From contig BLLU01000264.1 of the NCBI GenBank assembly GCA_011959105.1, forward strand, positions 16,566 to 80,565: a stretch of DNA of 64,000 nucleotides, read 5' to 3'. A program made the position numbers and the translations under genes. The stretch is from Lachnospiraceae bacterium (lineage in GTDB: Bacteria > Bacillota > Clostridia > Lachnospirales > Lachnospiraceae). This document shows positions 45,761-55,485 of the stretch, one piece after another. Numbering within the stretch: the stretch's first letter is position 1; each line of letters starts with the position of its first letter. The notes under the pieces were generated by a model. The model saw only the letters and a list, made by a program, of their open reading frames with translations. It did not search any database and had not been told where the DNA came from.

Positions 45761-48174
45761 ACAGACAAAATATAATAGATAACTTGGAAAAGTTGATAAA
45801 TGAAGAGACTGAGGAGCCTTGCTGCATAGAGGAGGAGGGCGATCAGGATGTGGTTGACGCTTTTATGAGAAATACGGTGCTGCGTCTAGTTAATACATAC
45901 AGGCAGTACCGAAGTGGAGAATGCGCAGAATCTGACTATATGGCGTCTCTTCGAAATTTCATGCTTGTGTTCCAAACGCCTTTACGGATTGAAAAAGCGG
46001 ATATTTCGGAGAATAATTCTTTTGGGATTTATAAGTTGGACGATGGATTTAGGTATTACGCGGCATATGATGTCCCTAAATTTATTAAACACAGGTCTTT
46101 TGTGGAAAGTGCGTTTATTAACAGCAATACACATACAGCGGATACCGATTTGAAGTATCTGTTAAATACAAATGAATACATACGGCGTTTAACTGGTTTT
46201 GAATCCTTTAAATCCATTGAGCAAAAGCTTTGTGTATATGGGGCTATTAATGCTCCTGCCGGATATACCTTGCTAATCTCCATGCCTACAGGGGGCGGGA
46301 AGAGTCTGGTAACGCAGGCTGTGGGATATGAGACAAAAGGCCTCTCCATTGTGGTAGTGCCCACGGTTTCGCTTGCGATTGATCAGGAAAGAGCAGTCAG
46401 GAAAAATGTAAAGAATATAGCGGAGGGCGAAATATTTTGCTATTACAGCGGAATCAGCAATTCCGATAAAATCCTGGAGGCAATTGAAAAGAGGACGCTT
46501 CGGCTGCTGTTTATTTCGCCGGAGGCATTGCTGAAGAATGAACAGTTTAAGCAGTCAATTCGGCAGGCTAACCGTGACAGATACATAAAGAATTTAATCA
46601 TTGATGAGGCTCATATTGCAGTTGCATGGGGTGACTATTTCCGGGTGGATTACCAGTGCCTTGGCCCCTGGAGAAATGAACTGCTGAAAGTCAACCCGGA
46701 TATAAGAACATTTATGCTGTCTGCAACCTTTCGGGACGATACAGTTATGGTATTGAAAAAAATATTTGCGGATGCCTGTAAATGGATAGAATTGAGGTGT
46801 GACTCCTTGCGCAAAGAACCCCGCTTTATTTTGGAAGTGGCGAGGGACTATTATGATAAACGCGATAAGGTGCTTGAACTGGTAAATAAACTTCCGCGGC
46901 CGATGATCCTCTACGTGGACGCCCCTTATGCCGCAGGGCAGTGGAAAGAATTTTTGGAGAGGAATGGGTATGAAAATATAAAAACTTATACCGGGGAGAC
47001 AGCATCTGGGGAACGCAGGGTACTGATTGACCAGTGGGCAGAAAATCAGTTTGAACTGATGATTGCCACATCGGCGTTTGGAGTGGGTGTCGATAAGCCG
47101 GATGTCAGAACGGTGATTCATTTGTATGTTCCTCCAAGCCCTGATGCATATTACCAGGAGTTGGGGCGGGGAGGAAGAGATGGGTTGCCATGCCTAAGTG
47201 TGATGTGCATTGAGAAAGGGGATATTATCAATAATAAAAGTGCTAAAGTGCTGACTACTGAAAAACTGTGGGGGCGGTGGTGGAGTATGTACAGAGACAC
47301 TGCAAATCAATGGCAAAATGGATTGATTGCGGTTTTGACTTCTACAAAGCCTAACTATAACAGATCCCACTTTTTTGAGTCAGGCAATAGCGCGGATGAG
47401 AAATGGAATATATATGTACTGTTGCTGCTTAACAGATATGCACAGATTAAAATAACAAATATAGACTTGGATCAGCAAAACAGATATATATTTACAATCA
47501 AAGTCTTGAATGCTCGAATTACAGTGGAGTCCGATGAAACCCGAAGATTATTTGAGCAGATCAGGGAAGCAGAGACGGTCAGGATTCAGAAATCTTTTGA
47601 TGTGATGAAGGATTCTATAGAAAAAAGGGAAGTATCGTGTTGGTCAACAATGTTTTATGATACATATCCGCTTGTCTCGGAATACTGTGCAGGCTGTAAC
47701 TGCCATGACAGCCAAGTGATAGATACGTCGCAGGAGTTTCCGTTATTGAAGTGTGTGGAAAGAGTAGGGAAAACAGTTTCTAAGAAAGTGGAAGAGCTCT
47801 TTTCCACTACCAGGGAATTGCTGATCTTGGGGAAAGGTGACGTGAAAGCAGTAATCAGCGAGTATCTCCCGAATATTGTGGTATGTAAAAACGGCGAAGT
47901 TATCGGCAACGTGACTGATCCGGGTATCATATATATGAACTTTGCGGAATATAGCGCCATGCAGGAGCATGACAAGGGTTTTTTTATTGCGGGATTGGTA
48001 ATGGTGATTTATAGTGACAACGAGGCGGAGGCCGTCGCCGAATACAAAGGTATAGTGAGGTATTTGACCGATTACAGATATATAATTCATGTATCCGGGA
48101 CAGATTTTTATGTATCAAGAGAAAGCGGGAAAAGGATATCGGAGCAAATAGACGGAGCGGTGATCAGGAGGTAA
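45757..48174 (+). CDS. RecQ-like DEAH helicase, DpdF-like
   Basis: 805 residues. MPTGGGKSLVTQAV (Walker A, near 175-188), LIIDEAHIAVAWG (DEAH, near 281), FMLSATFRDD, then FGVGVDKPDVRTVIHL and YYQELGRGGRDGLP (motif VI, near 466-480), which are RecQ-type. A cysteine group (EYCAGCNC, near 643-650) may bind zinc. The N-terminal 130 residues have no recognised match. ATGA overlap with the SNF2 gene implies co-translation. In Dpd clusters the equivalent helicase is called DpdF; function in restriction is inferred. Confidence 0.85.
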   Translation: MNRQNIIDNLEKLINEETEEPCCIEEEGDQDVVDAFMRNTVLRLVNTYRQYRSGECAESDYMASLRNFMLVFQTPLRIEKADISENNSFGIYKLDDGFRYYAAYDVPKFIKHRSFVESAFINSNTHTADTDLKYLLNTNEYIRRLTGFESFKSIEQKLCVYGAINAPAGYTLLISMPTGGGKSLVTQAVGYETKGLSIVVVPTVSLAIDQERAVRKNVKNIAEGEIFCYYSGISNSDKILEAIEKRTLRLLFISPEALLKNEQFKQSIRQANRDRYIKNLIIDEAHIAVAWGDYFRVDYQCLGPWRNELLKVNPDIRTFMLSATFRDDTVMVLKKIFADACKWIELRCDSLRKEPRFILEVARDYYDKRDKVLELVNKLPRPMILYVDAPYAAGQWKEFLERNGYENIKTYTGETASGERRVLIDQWAENQFELMIATSAFGVGVDKPDVRTVIHLYVPPSPDAYYQELGRGGRDGLPCLSVMCIEKGDIINNKSAKVLTTEKLWGRWWSMYRDTANQWQNGLIAVLTSTKPNYNRSHFFESGNSADEKWNIYVLLLLNRYAQIKITNIDLDQQNRYIFTIKVLNARITVESDETRRLFEQIREAETVRIQKSFDVMKDSIEKREVSCWSTMFYDTYPLVSEYCAGCNCHDSQVIDTSQEFPLLKCVERVGKTVSKKVEELFSTTRELLILGKGDVKAVISEYLPNIVVCKNGEVIGNVTDPGIIYMNFAEYSAMQEHDKGFFIAGLVMVIYSDNEAEAVAEYKGIVRYLTDYRYIIHVSGTDFYVSRESGKRISEQIDGAVIRR

Positions 48175-48177
48175 TGT

Positions 48178-48969
48178 ATGTTTAATGGAAACATGGTGAC
48201 GGGGGCAATTCCGGCAAGGGTTTTTGCGCTATATAAGATCGTAGCAAGCAAAAAAGACATCTCCAGGGGTGCATTGCGGGGGCTTATGGAACCCGAAGAA
48301 ATACATGAGGGAACTTCCTATTTTTCGGAGATTTTAAAGGCGGCAATGGAACTGAAACTTGTTGACCAAAGGGATAGTTCCATTATACCGATAGTGCCAA
48401 AGGAACAGTTAAAAACAATGGAGGATTTCAGGATACTAGCGATTCGAAATTTATCCAATTGGGGGGACTTTGAAAACAGTCAATTTTATAAGTGTACAAA
48501 TGCTATTGTAAATATGGATGAAAAAGTATACAAGCACAGCAACATATCCGATTCGGAAATGTTAAACTACTTATCTGAACAGACTGGGCAGCAAATTACA
48601 CCCCCCATGGTTCGAGGATGGCGTTTTTGGGCGCAATTTCTGGGGTTTGGATATATAAGTGATATGGCTTTTTTGCCTAATGCGTATATATTTGTAAAGA
48701 ATGTGATGTATATAATGGGGCTAGATAAAAATGCAGAATACCCCATGAGAGAATTTATGAGCAGATTTTCCCAGTATGGAAAAATTATCATGCAGGATTC
48801 CGCTGCCTCAAAAGATCTGAACATTGCGCTGTCCAGCGCTTTAAGAGAACTGCATGACAACAAAGAGATTGAACTGAAATATGGCAGCGACCAGGAGCAC
48901 AGATGGATTCTTTACCCGTCAAATGAATCGTTTAACGAGTCGGTGGCGTCCATTGTGTATAGGGGGTAA
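48178..48969 (+). CDS. Small DpdG-like protein
   Basis: 263 residues with no catalytic motif. Several short helical segments (ALYKIVASKKDISRGALRGL; NYLSEQTGQQITPPMVRGW) look like winged-helix DNA-binding units, and the C-terminus has SSALRELHDNKEIELKYG. The size and its place between a RecQ-like helicase and a large ATPase match DpdG of Dpd clusters. An AGGAGG site precedes the ATG, 3 bp after the helicase stop. Probably a DNA-binding adaptor; this is inference. Confidence 0.65.
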   Translation: MFNGNMVTGAIPARVFALYKIVASKKDISRGALRGLMEPEEIHEGTSYFSEILKAAMELKLVDQRDSSIIPIVPKEQLKTMEDFRILAIRNLSNWGDFENSQFYKCTNAIVNMDEKVYKHSNISDSEMLNYLSEQTGQQITPPMVRGWRFWAQFLGFGYISDMAFLPNAYIFVKNVMYIMGLDKNAEYPMREFMSRFSQYGKIIMQDSAASKDLNIALSSALRELHDNKEIELKYGSDQEHRWILYPSNESFNESVASIVYRG

Positions 48970-48973
48970 CGGG

Positions 48974-51900
48974 ATGAACAAAGAGATTGCAAAGCGAAGA
49001 TATAAGGATGTTCTCAGACCGGATGTGATCAATAATTCTCAGGGAGATTTCCTGGCTACGCATGTTCCGATGAAGAACCTCTATTTAACCGACCATGCGG
49101 AACTATCTGACCAGGATAGAAAATCACCCATGACGGAGGAGAGAATATATGAACTTGTTTTACCGCTGGGAGAGGAAGATCAGTTTGTATTGGTCAAAGG
49201 GCCCAGCGGCGCGGGAAAATCCCATCTGATCAGATGGTTCTATACTATGTTGGAACTGCGTAAACCGGACAGTGAGATTGTACTTTTTATCCGAAGGGCA
49301 GATAACACATTAAAAGGGACGATCAGGCAGTTGATCGAGTTGCCCGAGGTAAAGGATTTGCCGGACAGGGAACTATATAAAAAACTGTCATCTGCATCTA
49401 CAAGGATTCCGGAGAGGGAATTGAAGAATACTATTTATTATCATTTTGTCACCTTGATTGAGAGCGATGATGGTACAGCGGGAAATGGCGAAGAACGGAT
49501 GATCAGCAATGTTGACAGAAAGCATCTGATCACACTGTTGCAGAACGATCTGTTTAAAAAGAGGCTAATGGCGGAAAGCGGGCCTGTTGACCGTATTTAC
49601 AATAAATTTGCGGAAAATAAATCTTCTGACGTAAATGATGAGGTGGCGGAATTTAAATGTAGGGATCTGGAGATAGATTCTGTGTTTCGGGATGAATTGA
49701 TGAATGCCGGCGCAGATCAAAAGGCGAGAAAAATAGCCGACCGAATGGTGGGGGATGATGAATTTGTTAAAAAGCTGGCTGACTATATGAACCTGTTTGT
49801 GGAAAAGGTGATACAGCGATGTACCGGTCTGGAACCGGGAGATCTTTCCAAAGTCATCGAAGAGATCAGACAGGAGCTGTTTAGGCAGGGGAAAAACCTT
49901 ACCATATTAATTGAGGATATCACGGCGGTATCGGGAGTTGACGAGTCACTCTTAGACGCATTGCTCACAGACCGAAACGGATATTCGGACAAAAAAATGT
50001 GTAGAATAAACGCAGTTGTCGGTTCCACAGACGGTTATTATAGAGACAAGTTCCGGGCAAACATAAAGGGTAGGATAAAGAGATTTGTCAATGTTCCGGA
50101 TGATGTGTTTGATGGAGACCAGACGGGGCTGATAGAGTTTTTTGCCCGCTATCTGAATGTAATTTCTTTGGAAGAGGATACAATTAGTAAATGGATTGCC
50201 GTAAAGGCAGATGCGGATCAGTATCCTGTACACACCGTGACGATCGGAGAGGGATGGGGAAAATACAAAGTGGGGGAAAAGGAACTCAATCTTTTTCCTT
50301 TCAGCGAGCATGCAATTCTTTACCTGTATAATAAGCAGGATATAAACAAAAGAAATCCCAGAGCGCTAATGCGTGAAGTATTGGAGCCGTATCTGGCAGA
50401 TTCCTTAGAGGATTTGCACAGGTTCCCTGTGCGCAGAGTATCGTTGGAGGGTGTCAATCCAGATTTGCGGAACACTGTGTATAATAGAACAGACCTGGAG
50501 GACGGCACGAAATTGAGGCTGGTTCAGTTCATGTATATATGGGGAAATGGCACGAACCATGTATATGAGGAGGACGGAATCAAATATATCGGGGGAATCC
50601 CGCTGCAGGTATATATGGAACTGGGATTACCGATCATTGATGGAAAAGAAGTTGAAAAACCTGTAGTGGAACACGCTCAGGAAAAACGGGCCGAGGAGGC
50701 GCAAAAAAGAGACAGAGAGACGAGTAGTACAGTTGTTGAAAATGAACAGGTGACAAATGTACTGAGAGAAGTTGACCGTTGGATTGAAGATGTCAATTAC
50801 AAATTAAACATAGGCGCTACAACAAAGAGTGTCCGGGCGCTGAATGACGTAAGGAAAAACATGAATGATTTTCTTTATGAGGTAATAGATTGGCTGGCGG
50901 AAGGGGTTCCCATAGACGTGGTGAATAAAGTAAAGGAAACTTCTGGAGCATTCCTGGTAGCATTTGAACGGCAAACCACGGAGAGTAATGCCTTTGTGAT
51001 ATTGCCGGCATCCATTGAATCCAGGAAAATCATAGAGGCCTTTGTGCGCTGGAGCGAGGTGGGGAAAAAATCTTGGGATTTTCCCGGTTCAACAGATTAT
51101 TTGTACAGAGTGCAGCGTTGGAGCGAGCATATAAAACCTGAGATTGTAAAGGCTATTATGCAATACAATGGAAAAACTGTTAATTATTTTTCTTATGCTG
51201 TAGCTGCGGAGTTTTATCGGTTAATATTGAACGGTTACTGCAAAGAATATAAAAACCCACAGAATTTGACCCCTTTGTTGCTTTTACGAAAATTTCCCGC
51301 GGTTTCTGCAGAAAATGGACATACAAAGGCATGGAACGACCTTAGAAAAATGGTAAACGATTCGGATGGGGAAAAAAGCCGCACCTGTGTACTTCAATAT
51401 TTTAATCTGCCACAGGGAACGGCAAAGGTTTCCCAAAACTACGTGATGGAGTATACAGTATTTAACAGCCAGGTAAAAAAAGTGATTAATACAGGATTAC
51501 GTTATGCCGAAGAAGAGTTACAGCTGGATGATCCTGTGCGGAAGAGAAGAGAATATAGTATATACCTGAAAAAAATACAAGATAGAATAGAAGGGGTAAT
51601 TCAGGAAGAAGAAAGAGCCATCAACAGCAAACTGGATGTGATGAGACAACTGGTAGATTTGGATACTCTGGAAGAGGATGAAGATGTCAGGGAAGTGATA
51701 AGGGAAATAAAGAAGTTTTATGAGCAGGCAAATAAGAGCCATATAAGCGCCGCAATTCATGATAGATCAGATCTTATTGGCAAATGCCAAAGGAATGCGG
51801 GAATGATTGTAAAAGCAATAAGAGAGGCACTATGTATCCAGGACATTGTAGATCCGGTGGAAAAATTAATCAGATTGAGCAAAGATCCATTAAAAGATCT

Positions 51901-52096
51901 ATCTCTTTTTACAGAACTGCTGAGTACAGTAGACAGTGATGTACGTAAGACTGATCAGGAAATTGAGAAAAGGATGGGGAATGTATCGCTTGGTGGGGAT
52001 AATTCGGTTGAGACAAAGTATGCCAGAGAACAAATGCGGATCAGGCAATGCAGAGAGAATATGGAGGCGGTGAAGAAAAGACATGTTGGTGGATGA
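48974..52096 (+). CDS. Large P-loop ATPase, DpdH-like
   Basis: 1040 residues from ATG 48974, next to AGGGGGTAACGGG; a longer in-frame start lies inside the previous gene and is not used. Walker A VKGPSGAGKSHL is near 74-85 and a Walker B-like LTILIEDITAV near 310-320, typical of AAA+/STAND-like ATPases. A long charged and coiled region occupies the last 300 residues. It matches DpdH in order and size. It may be the switch or motor of the restriction module. It overlaps the next gene by 14 bp. Confidence 0.75.
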   Translation: MNKEIAKRRYKDVLRPDVINNSQGDFLATHVPMKNLYLTDHAELSDQDRKSPMTEERIYELVLPLGEEDQFVLVKGPSGAGKSHLIRWFYTMLELRKPDSEIVLFIRRADNTLKGTIRQLIELPEVKDLPDRELYKKLSSASTRIPERELKNTIYYHFVTLIESDDGTAGNGEERMISNVDRKHLITLLQNDLFKKRLMAESGPVDRIYNKFAENKSSDVNDEVAEFKCRDLEIDSVFRDELMNAGADQKARKIADRMVGDDEFVKKLADYMNLFVEKVIQRCTGLEPGDLSKVIEEIRQELFRQGKNLTILIEDITAVSGVDESLLDALLTDRNGYSDKKMCRINAVVGSTDGYYRDKFRANIKGRIKRFVNVPDDVFDGDQTGLIEFFARYLNVISLEEDTISKWIAVKADADQYPVHTVTIGEGWGKYKVGEKELNLFPFSEHAILYLYNKQDINKRNPRALMREVLEPYLADSLEDLHRFPVRRVSLEGVNPDLRNTVYNRTDLEDGTKLRLVQFMYIWGNGTNHVYEEDGIKYIGGIPLQVYMELGLPIIDGKEVEKPVVEHAQEKRAEEAQKRDRETSSTVVENEQVTNVLREVDRWIEDVNYKLNIGATTKSVRALNDVRKNMNDFLYEVIDWLAEGVPIDVVNKVKETSGAFLVAFERQTTESNAFVILPASIESRKIIEAFVRWSEVGKKSWDFPGSTDYLYRVQRWSEHIKPEIVKAIMQYNGKTVNYFSYAVAAEFYRLILNGYCKEYKNPQNLTPLLLLRKFPAVSAENGHTKAWNDLRKMVNDSDGEKSRTCVLQYFNLPQGTAKVSQNYVMEYTVFNSQVKKVINTGLRYAEEELQLDDPVRKRREYSIYLKKIQDRIEGVIQEEERAINSKLDVMRQLVDLDTLEEDEDVREVIREIKKFYEQANKSHISAAIHDRSDLIGKCQRNAGMIVKAIREALCIQDIVDPVEKLIRLSKDPLKDLSLFTELLSTVDSDVRKTDQEIEKRMGNVSLGGDNSVETKYAREQMRIRQCRENMEAVKKRHVGG

Positions 52097-52766
52097 TATA
52101 AAGAAATCGGTGACGTGTTTAAAACGATTGGATGATGCGGAAAGCGCAGAACAGGATGCGGCAAAAAGAGAAAAAAACGATAAGGAATTTGCGTCTTTGG
52201 TAGATAGTTTTACATTATCCATTGAGAAACTCTCCAGCGCATGCGAAAAACTGGATTATGATCCGTCAGATGAGATGATCCAGGATGCGGAGAATGTAAT
52301 TGAGATGATGGAAAGTACTGTTTCACTGGGGATGGTTGATGAGACAAAATTGGATCGTGTGAAACGTAAAAGCCGCGAATTAAATGGCAGCCTGTCCAGG
52401 GAATGGGGATCGTTTCATAGAAATAAGACAGAGGGAATTTTGAATAAACTGAATACTTTTGGCGGTTTGATGCAGGAGCAAAATCAGGTCCAACAATTTA
52501 GGAACCGTATTACAGAGAGTAGAGAATGGGATGGGCTTTCTCTTGCTGATAACGGAGTACATACAAGGCTGGATTTGCTGAGAGCTACCATTGATGAAGT
52601 GGCTCATATGGAAGAAAGCCTGAATCTGGTAGAAGAGGTAAGGGATTTCATTGCTTTGGTCACAAGAGGTAAAGCCAAGGTAAGCGATTTGAATGAGACC
52701 ATTGTTAATTGGATACAGAAAGAGGGCCTAAACGACAAATTTGTCATTGGATTAAAAACTAATTGA
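52083..52766 (+). CDS. Coiled-coil protein of unknown function
   Basis: 227 residues, nearly all charged helix with heptad character (KRLDDAESAEQDAAKREKN; ENVIEMMESTVSLG), no catalytic motif, no signal or membrane segment. The start overlaps the large ATPase gene by 14 bp, so it is co-translated and probably binds that protein's coiled C-terminus. The stop codon overlaps the -35 hexamer of the dndB promoter. I do not recognise a family. It could be a detached C-terminal part of the ATPase. Confidence 0.6.
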   Translation: MLVDDIKKSVTCLKRLDDAESAEQDAAKREKNDKEFASLVDSFTLSIEKLSSACEKLDYDPSDEMIQDAENVIEMMESTVSLGMVDETKLDRVKRKSRELNGSLSREWGSFHRNKTEGILNKLNTFGGLMQEQNQVQQFRNRITESREWDGLSLADNGVHTRLDLLRATIDEVAHMEESLNLVEEVRDFIALVTRGKAKVSDLNETIVNWIQKEGLNDKFVIGLKTN

Positions 52767-52815
52767 CAGCATATATACGCAAGGATATACTTAAGTAGTA
52801 CTTGAGTATATCCTT
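52763..52815 (+). promoter_or_regulatory. dndB promoter with inverted-repeat operator
   Basis: TTGACA (52763-52768, perfect -35), 17-bp spacer, TATACT (52786-52791, one mismatch). An inverted repeat AAGGATATACTTAAG (52781-52795) / CTTGAGTATATCCTT (52801-52815), one mismatch in 15 bp, covers the -10 and the start region with a 5-bp centre. A protein bound there would block initiation. DndB proteins are known to repress their own operons in other bacteria, so DndB is a natural candidate. The hairpin has no T run and is unlikely to be a terminator. Confidence 0.72.
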
Positions 52816-52903
52816 TATGGCTTAGAGGACTTTGTTTTTCAGTTTTGTGGAATGCTTGTATGCAATCGGTAAAAGGGTCAGTGGTTCAAGGGCAGAGGTA
52901 AGC

Positions 52904-53980
52904 ATGGATTTTGTTTATAGATTTCCTGTGGTAAGAGGCATTCAGGCGGGAGTAGAATACTACATAGCGATGGTTCCGCTTAAAATGCTTTCCAGACTGT
53001 TCCCGGCAGAGGACGAGGAATATGTGCTGCCTGAATACAGGGCGCAAAGGAAACTGAATGAGGCCAGGATCCCTGTTATATCCAAGTATATACTGGATAA
53101 TAGGGACTCCTATGTCTTTTCCGCATTGGCAGCGTCCATAGACGGAAATTTCTCTTTTGAAAAGAGCGGTAAGAATCCGGATCTGGGGGTGTTGGAAGTT
53201 TCGATGGATACGCATTTCCTGATTAATGACGGGCAGCATCGCAAGTCCGCCATTCTGGCTGCCCTAAAGGAAGATCCCACACTTGAGAATGAGACTATTT
53301 CGATTGTATTTTATGCAGATCAGGGATTAAGGCGCAGCCAGCAGATTTTTACAGACTTGAATAAAAATGCTGTAAAAACATCTAATTCCATATCGGTACT
53401 ATATGATTCAAGGGATAAAATTGCTGTCATTACTCGCAATGTGGTGGGAAATATAGAATTTTTAAACACATATACGGATAAGGAAAAAGATAACTTGGGA
53501 AAGTTTTCATCAAGTCTATTTACCCTGAATACTTTTTATTCGGCGAACAAGTATATTGTGGGTGGAAAGCAAAGTAAAGCCATAGAAGACTTCCTGATGA
53601 GATATTGGTCCTGTGTGGTGGAACATATGCAGCCATGGCAGGAACTGCAGGACAGAACAATCACTAAAGTTGATTTGCGAGAGAACTTTATTGCCACCCA
53701 GAGTATTGTCATACAGGCTTTGGGACGTGTTGGCAATGCTTTTTATACAAACGATTTAGATATAGAGTGCTATCTTAAGAAGATTGAAACGATTAATTGG
53801 AGTAGAGGCGCCAGACACTGGTACATGAGGGCGGTTGGCAAAAATGGGCGTATTATAACAAATAAAAAAGCAGCCCTGCTTATAGCCAATGTGATTAAGA
53901 AAGAGATTGGACTTTCTTTGATGCAGGAAGAGAAAAATGCCGAAGATTCATTAAAAAGGCTGTTGAAGAATAGAGGATGA
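52904..53980 (+). CDS. dndB: DNA phosphorothioation regulator DndB (DGQHR domain)
   Basis: 358 residues from ATG 52904 (AGAGGTAAGC upstream); an earlier in-frame TTG lacks a site. The DGQHR signature is complete in INDGQHRKSAIL (near 107-118), with TDLNKNAVKTSNSISVLYD following as in ParB-like DGQHR proteins. DndB is not needed for sulfur transfer but represses dnd transcription and tunes modification. It is the first gene behind the 52763-52815 promoter and is immediately followed by dndC. Confidence 0.93.
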   Translation: MDFVYRFPVVRGIQAGVEYYIAMVPLKMLSRLFPAEDEEYVLPEYRAQRKLNEARIPVISKYILDNRDSYVFSALAASIDGNFSFEKSGKNPDLGVLEVSMDTHFLINDGQHRKSAILAALKEDPTLENETISIVFYADQGLRRSQQIFTDLNKNAVKTSNSISVLYDSRDKIAVITRNVVGNIEFLNTYTDKEKDNLGKFSSSLFTLNTFYSANKYIVGGKQSKAIEDFLMRYWSCVVEHMQPWQELQDRTITKVDLRENFIATQSIVIQALGRVGNAFYTNDLDIECYLKKIETINWSRGARHWYMRAVGKNGRIITNKKAALLIANVIKKEIGLSLMQEEKNAEDSLKRLLKNRG

Positions 53981-53982
53981 AA

Positions 53983-55482
53983 ATGGCTATTTCAAGAGAA
54001 AAGATCGAAGGGCTGATTGTAACTATTCAGAATTTGTATTTATCGGATAATATTCCGTGGGTTATTGGTTATTCAGGGGGCAAGGACAGCACGGCCGCAG
54101 TACAGTTGGTTTGGATGGCGCTTGAAAGGCTGCCGGAAGAGGAGCGGCAAAAGCAGGTTTATATTATGAATACAGATACTTTGGTTGAATCTCCGATGGT
54201 GTCAAGGTGGGTTGAAAAATCACTGGAATGTATGAAAGCCGCCGCCGATGCGAAAGGACTGCTCTTTAAACCAGTAAGTCTGATCCCGGAATATGACAAT
54301 ACATTTTGGGTCAATCTGATTGGACGGGGATATCCGTTTCCGCGAAAGAAATATAGATGGTGTACGGACCGACTGAAGATTCGGCCCGTAAATGATTTTA
54401 TCAGAAACACGATCGCAGAGCATGGACAAGTAATCCTGGTACTTGGAACAAGGAAAAAGGAGAGTTCCAGAAGAAATAGAACAATGACAGATCTGGAGAA
54501 AAAGAGGGTGAGGGAACTGCTCAGCCCGAATCCAACCCTGGCAAATGAATTGGTGTTTTCTCCTATGGAGGATTGGGATAATGACGATGTGTGGGCTTTT
54601 TTGATGCAGTATAAAAATCCCTGGGGATATTCTAACACAGAGCTGATGACAATGTACCGCGGGGCGACGGCAGATAATGAGTGCCCGCTTATGGTGGATC
54701 AGTCCATGCCCTCCTGTGGAAAGAGCAGATTTGGGTGTTGGGTTTGTACCATGGTGGAAAAAGACAAATCTATGGAGGCAATGATTTCCAACGACAGGGA
54801 AAAGGAATGGATGGCGGCATTGCTGGATTTTAGAAATGAGTTTGGCAACGAGGATGGGGACCGTGAGAGAAGAAGTTTCAGGCGTATGAAAGGTAATCTT
54901 CAGGGTAACTATGGGAAGTTGTTCCATGGGCCATATAACAAGGATATTAGAGAACAGTGGCTGGAAAGACTGCTTTCGATGCAGAAAGATATAAATGAAA
55001 ACGGACCACAGGAGTTTCGGGATTTGGAACTGATACGCCTGCCGGAGTTACAGGCGATCCGGCGGATCTGGGTAAATGAAAAGCATGAATTTGAGGACTC
55101 CCTGCCTCGAATTTATGAAAAAGCATTAGGTAAAACCTTTGAAGATCCTGAATGGATACATAGCGAAAATTTTGGACGTGATGAATGGGAGATTTTGAGA
55201 AAAGTATGTCATGACATGTATCCGGATGAAGAGTTAGTATTTGAAATGATGTATACATTGATAGACATCGAGAGTAAGGCGGTAGATGTCAGTCAAAAAA
55301 AAGGCATTCTGGATGATATCAACGATACCCTGAAAAAAACTTTTTATAAAGATGAAAAGGACGCAACAAAGTTTTATTATGACATGATGACTCGTAAGAA
55401 GAACTATGGTGGGAAATACAATGAGAAATTTTTAGATTATCAGCCATTGGCGTCAGAATTTGAAGAGGAAGAGGAAGAGTAA
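53983..55482 (+). CDS. dndC: DNA phosphorothioation sulfurtransferase DndC
   Basis: 499 residues from ATG 53983, five bases after AGAGGA; another ATG at 53977 overlaps dndB but touches the ribosome site. The PP-loop IGYSGGKDSTAAV (near 27-39) marks the PAPS-reductase/ATP-sulfurylase-like fold. Fe-S ligand candidates are CGKSRFGCWVC (near 245-255) together with KYRWCTDRLKIRP. DndC activates the DNA phosphate with ATP and takes part in replacing a non-bridging oxygen by sulfur delivered from DndA. Part of the dndBCDEA operon. Confidence 0.96.
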   Translation: MAISREKIEGLIVTIQNLYLSDNIPWVIGYSGGKDSTAAVQLVWMALERLPEEERQKQVYIMNTDTLVESPMVSRWVEKSLECMKAAADAKGLLFKPVSLIPEYDNTFWVNLIGRGYPFPRKKYRWCTDRLKIRPVNDFIRNTIAEHGQVILVLGTRKKESSRRNRTMTDLEKKRVRELLSPNPTLANELVFSPMEDWDNDDVWAFLMQYKNPWGYSNTELMTMYRGATADNECPLMVDQSMPSCGKSRFGCWVCTMVEKDKSMEAMISNDREKEWMAALLDFRNEFGNEDGDRERRSFRRMKGNLQGNYGKLFHGPYNKDIREQWLERLLSMQKDINENGPQEFRDLELIRLPELQAIRRIWVNEKHEFEDSLPRIYEKALGKTFEDPEWIHSENFGRDEWEILRKVCHDMYPDEELVFEMMYTLIDIESKAVDVSQKKGILDDINDTLKKTFYKDEKDATKFYYDMMTRKKNYGGKYNEKFLDYQPLASEFEEEEEE

Positions 55483-55485
55483 TTC

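Noticed and set aside
42365..52766. Canonical DndFGH restriction proteins
   Set aside because: The helicases here are SNF2 and RecQ types and the order matches DpdE-H better; I could not recognise DndF, DndG or DndH.
52781..52815. Inverted repeat before dndB as a transcription terminator
   Set aside because: No T run follows, the stem is A+T-rich, and it overlaps a near-consensus -10; an operator is the better reading.
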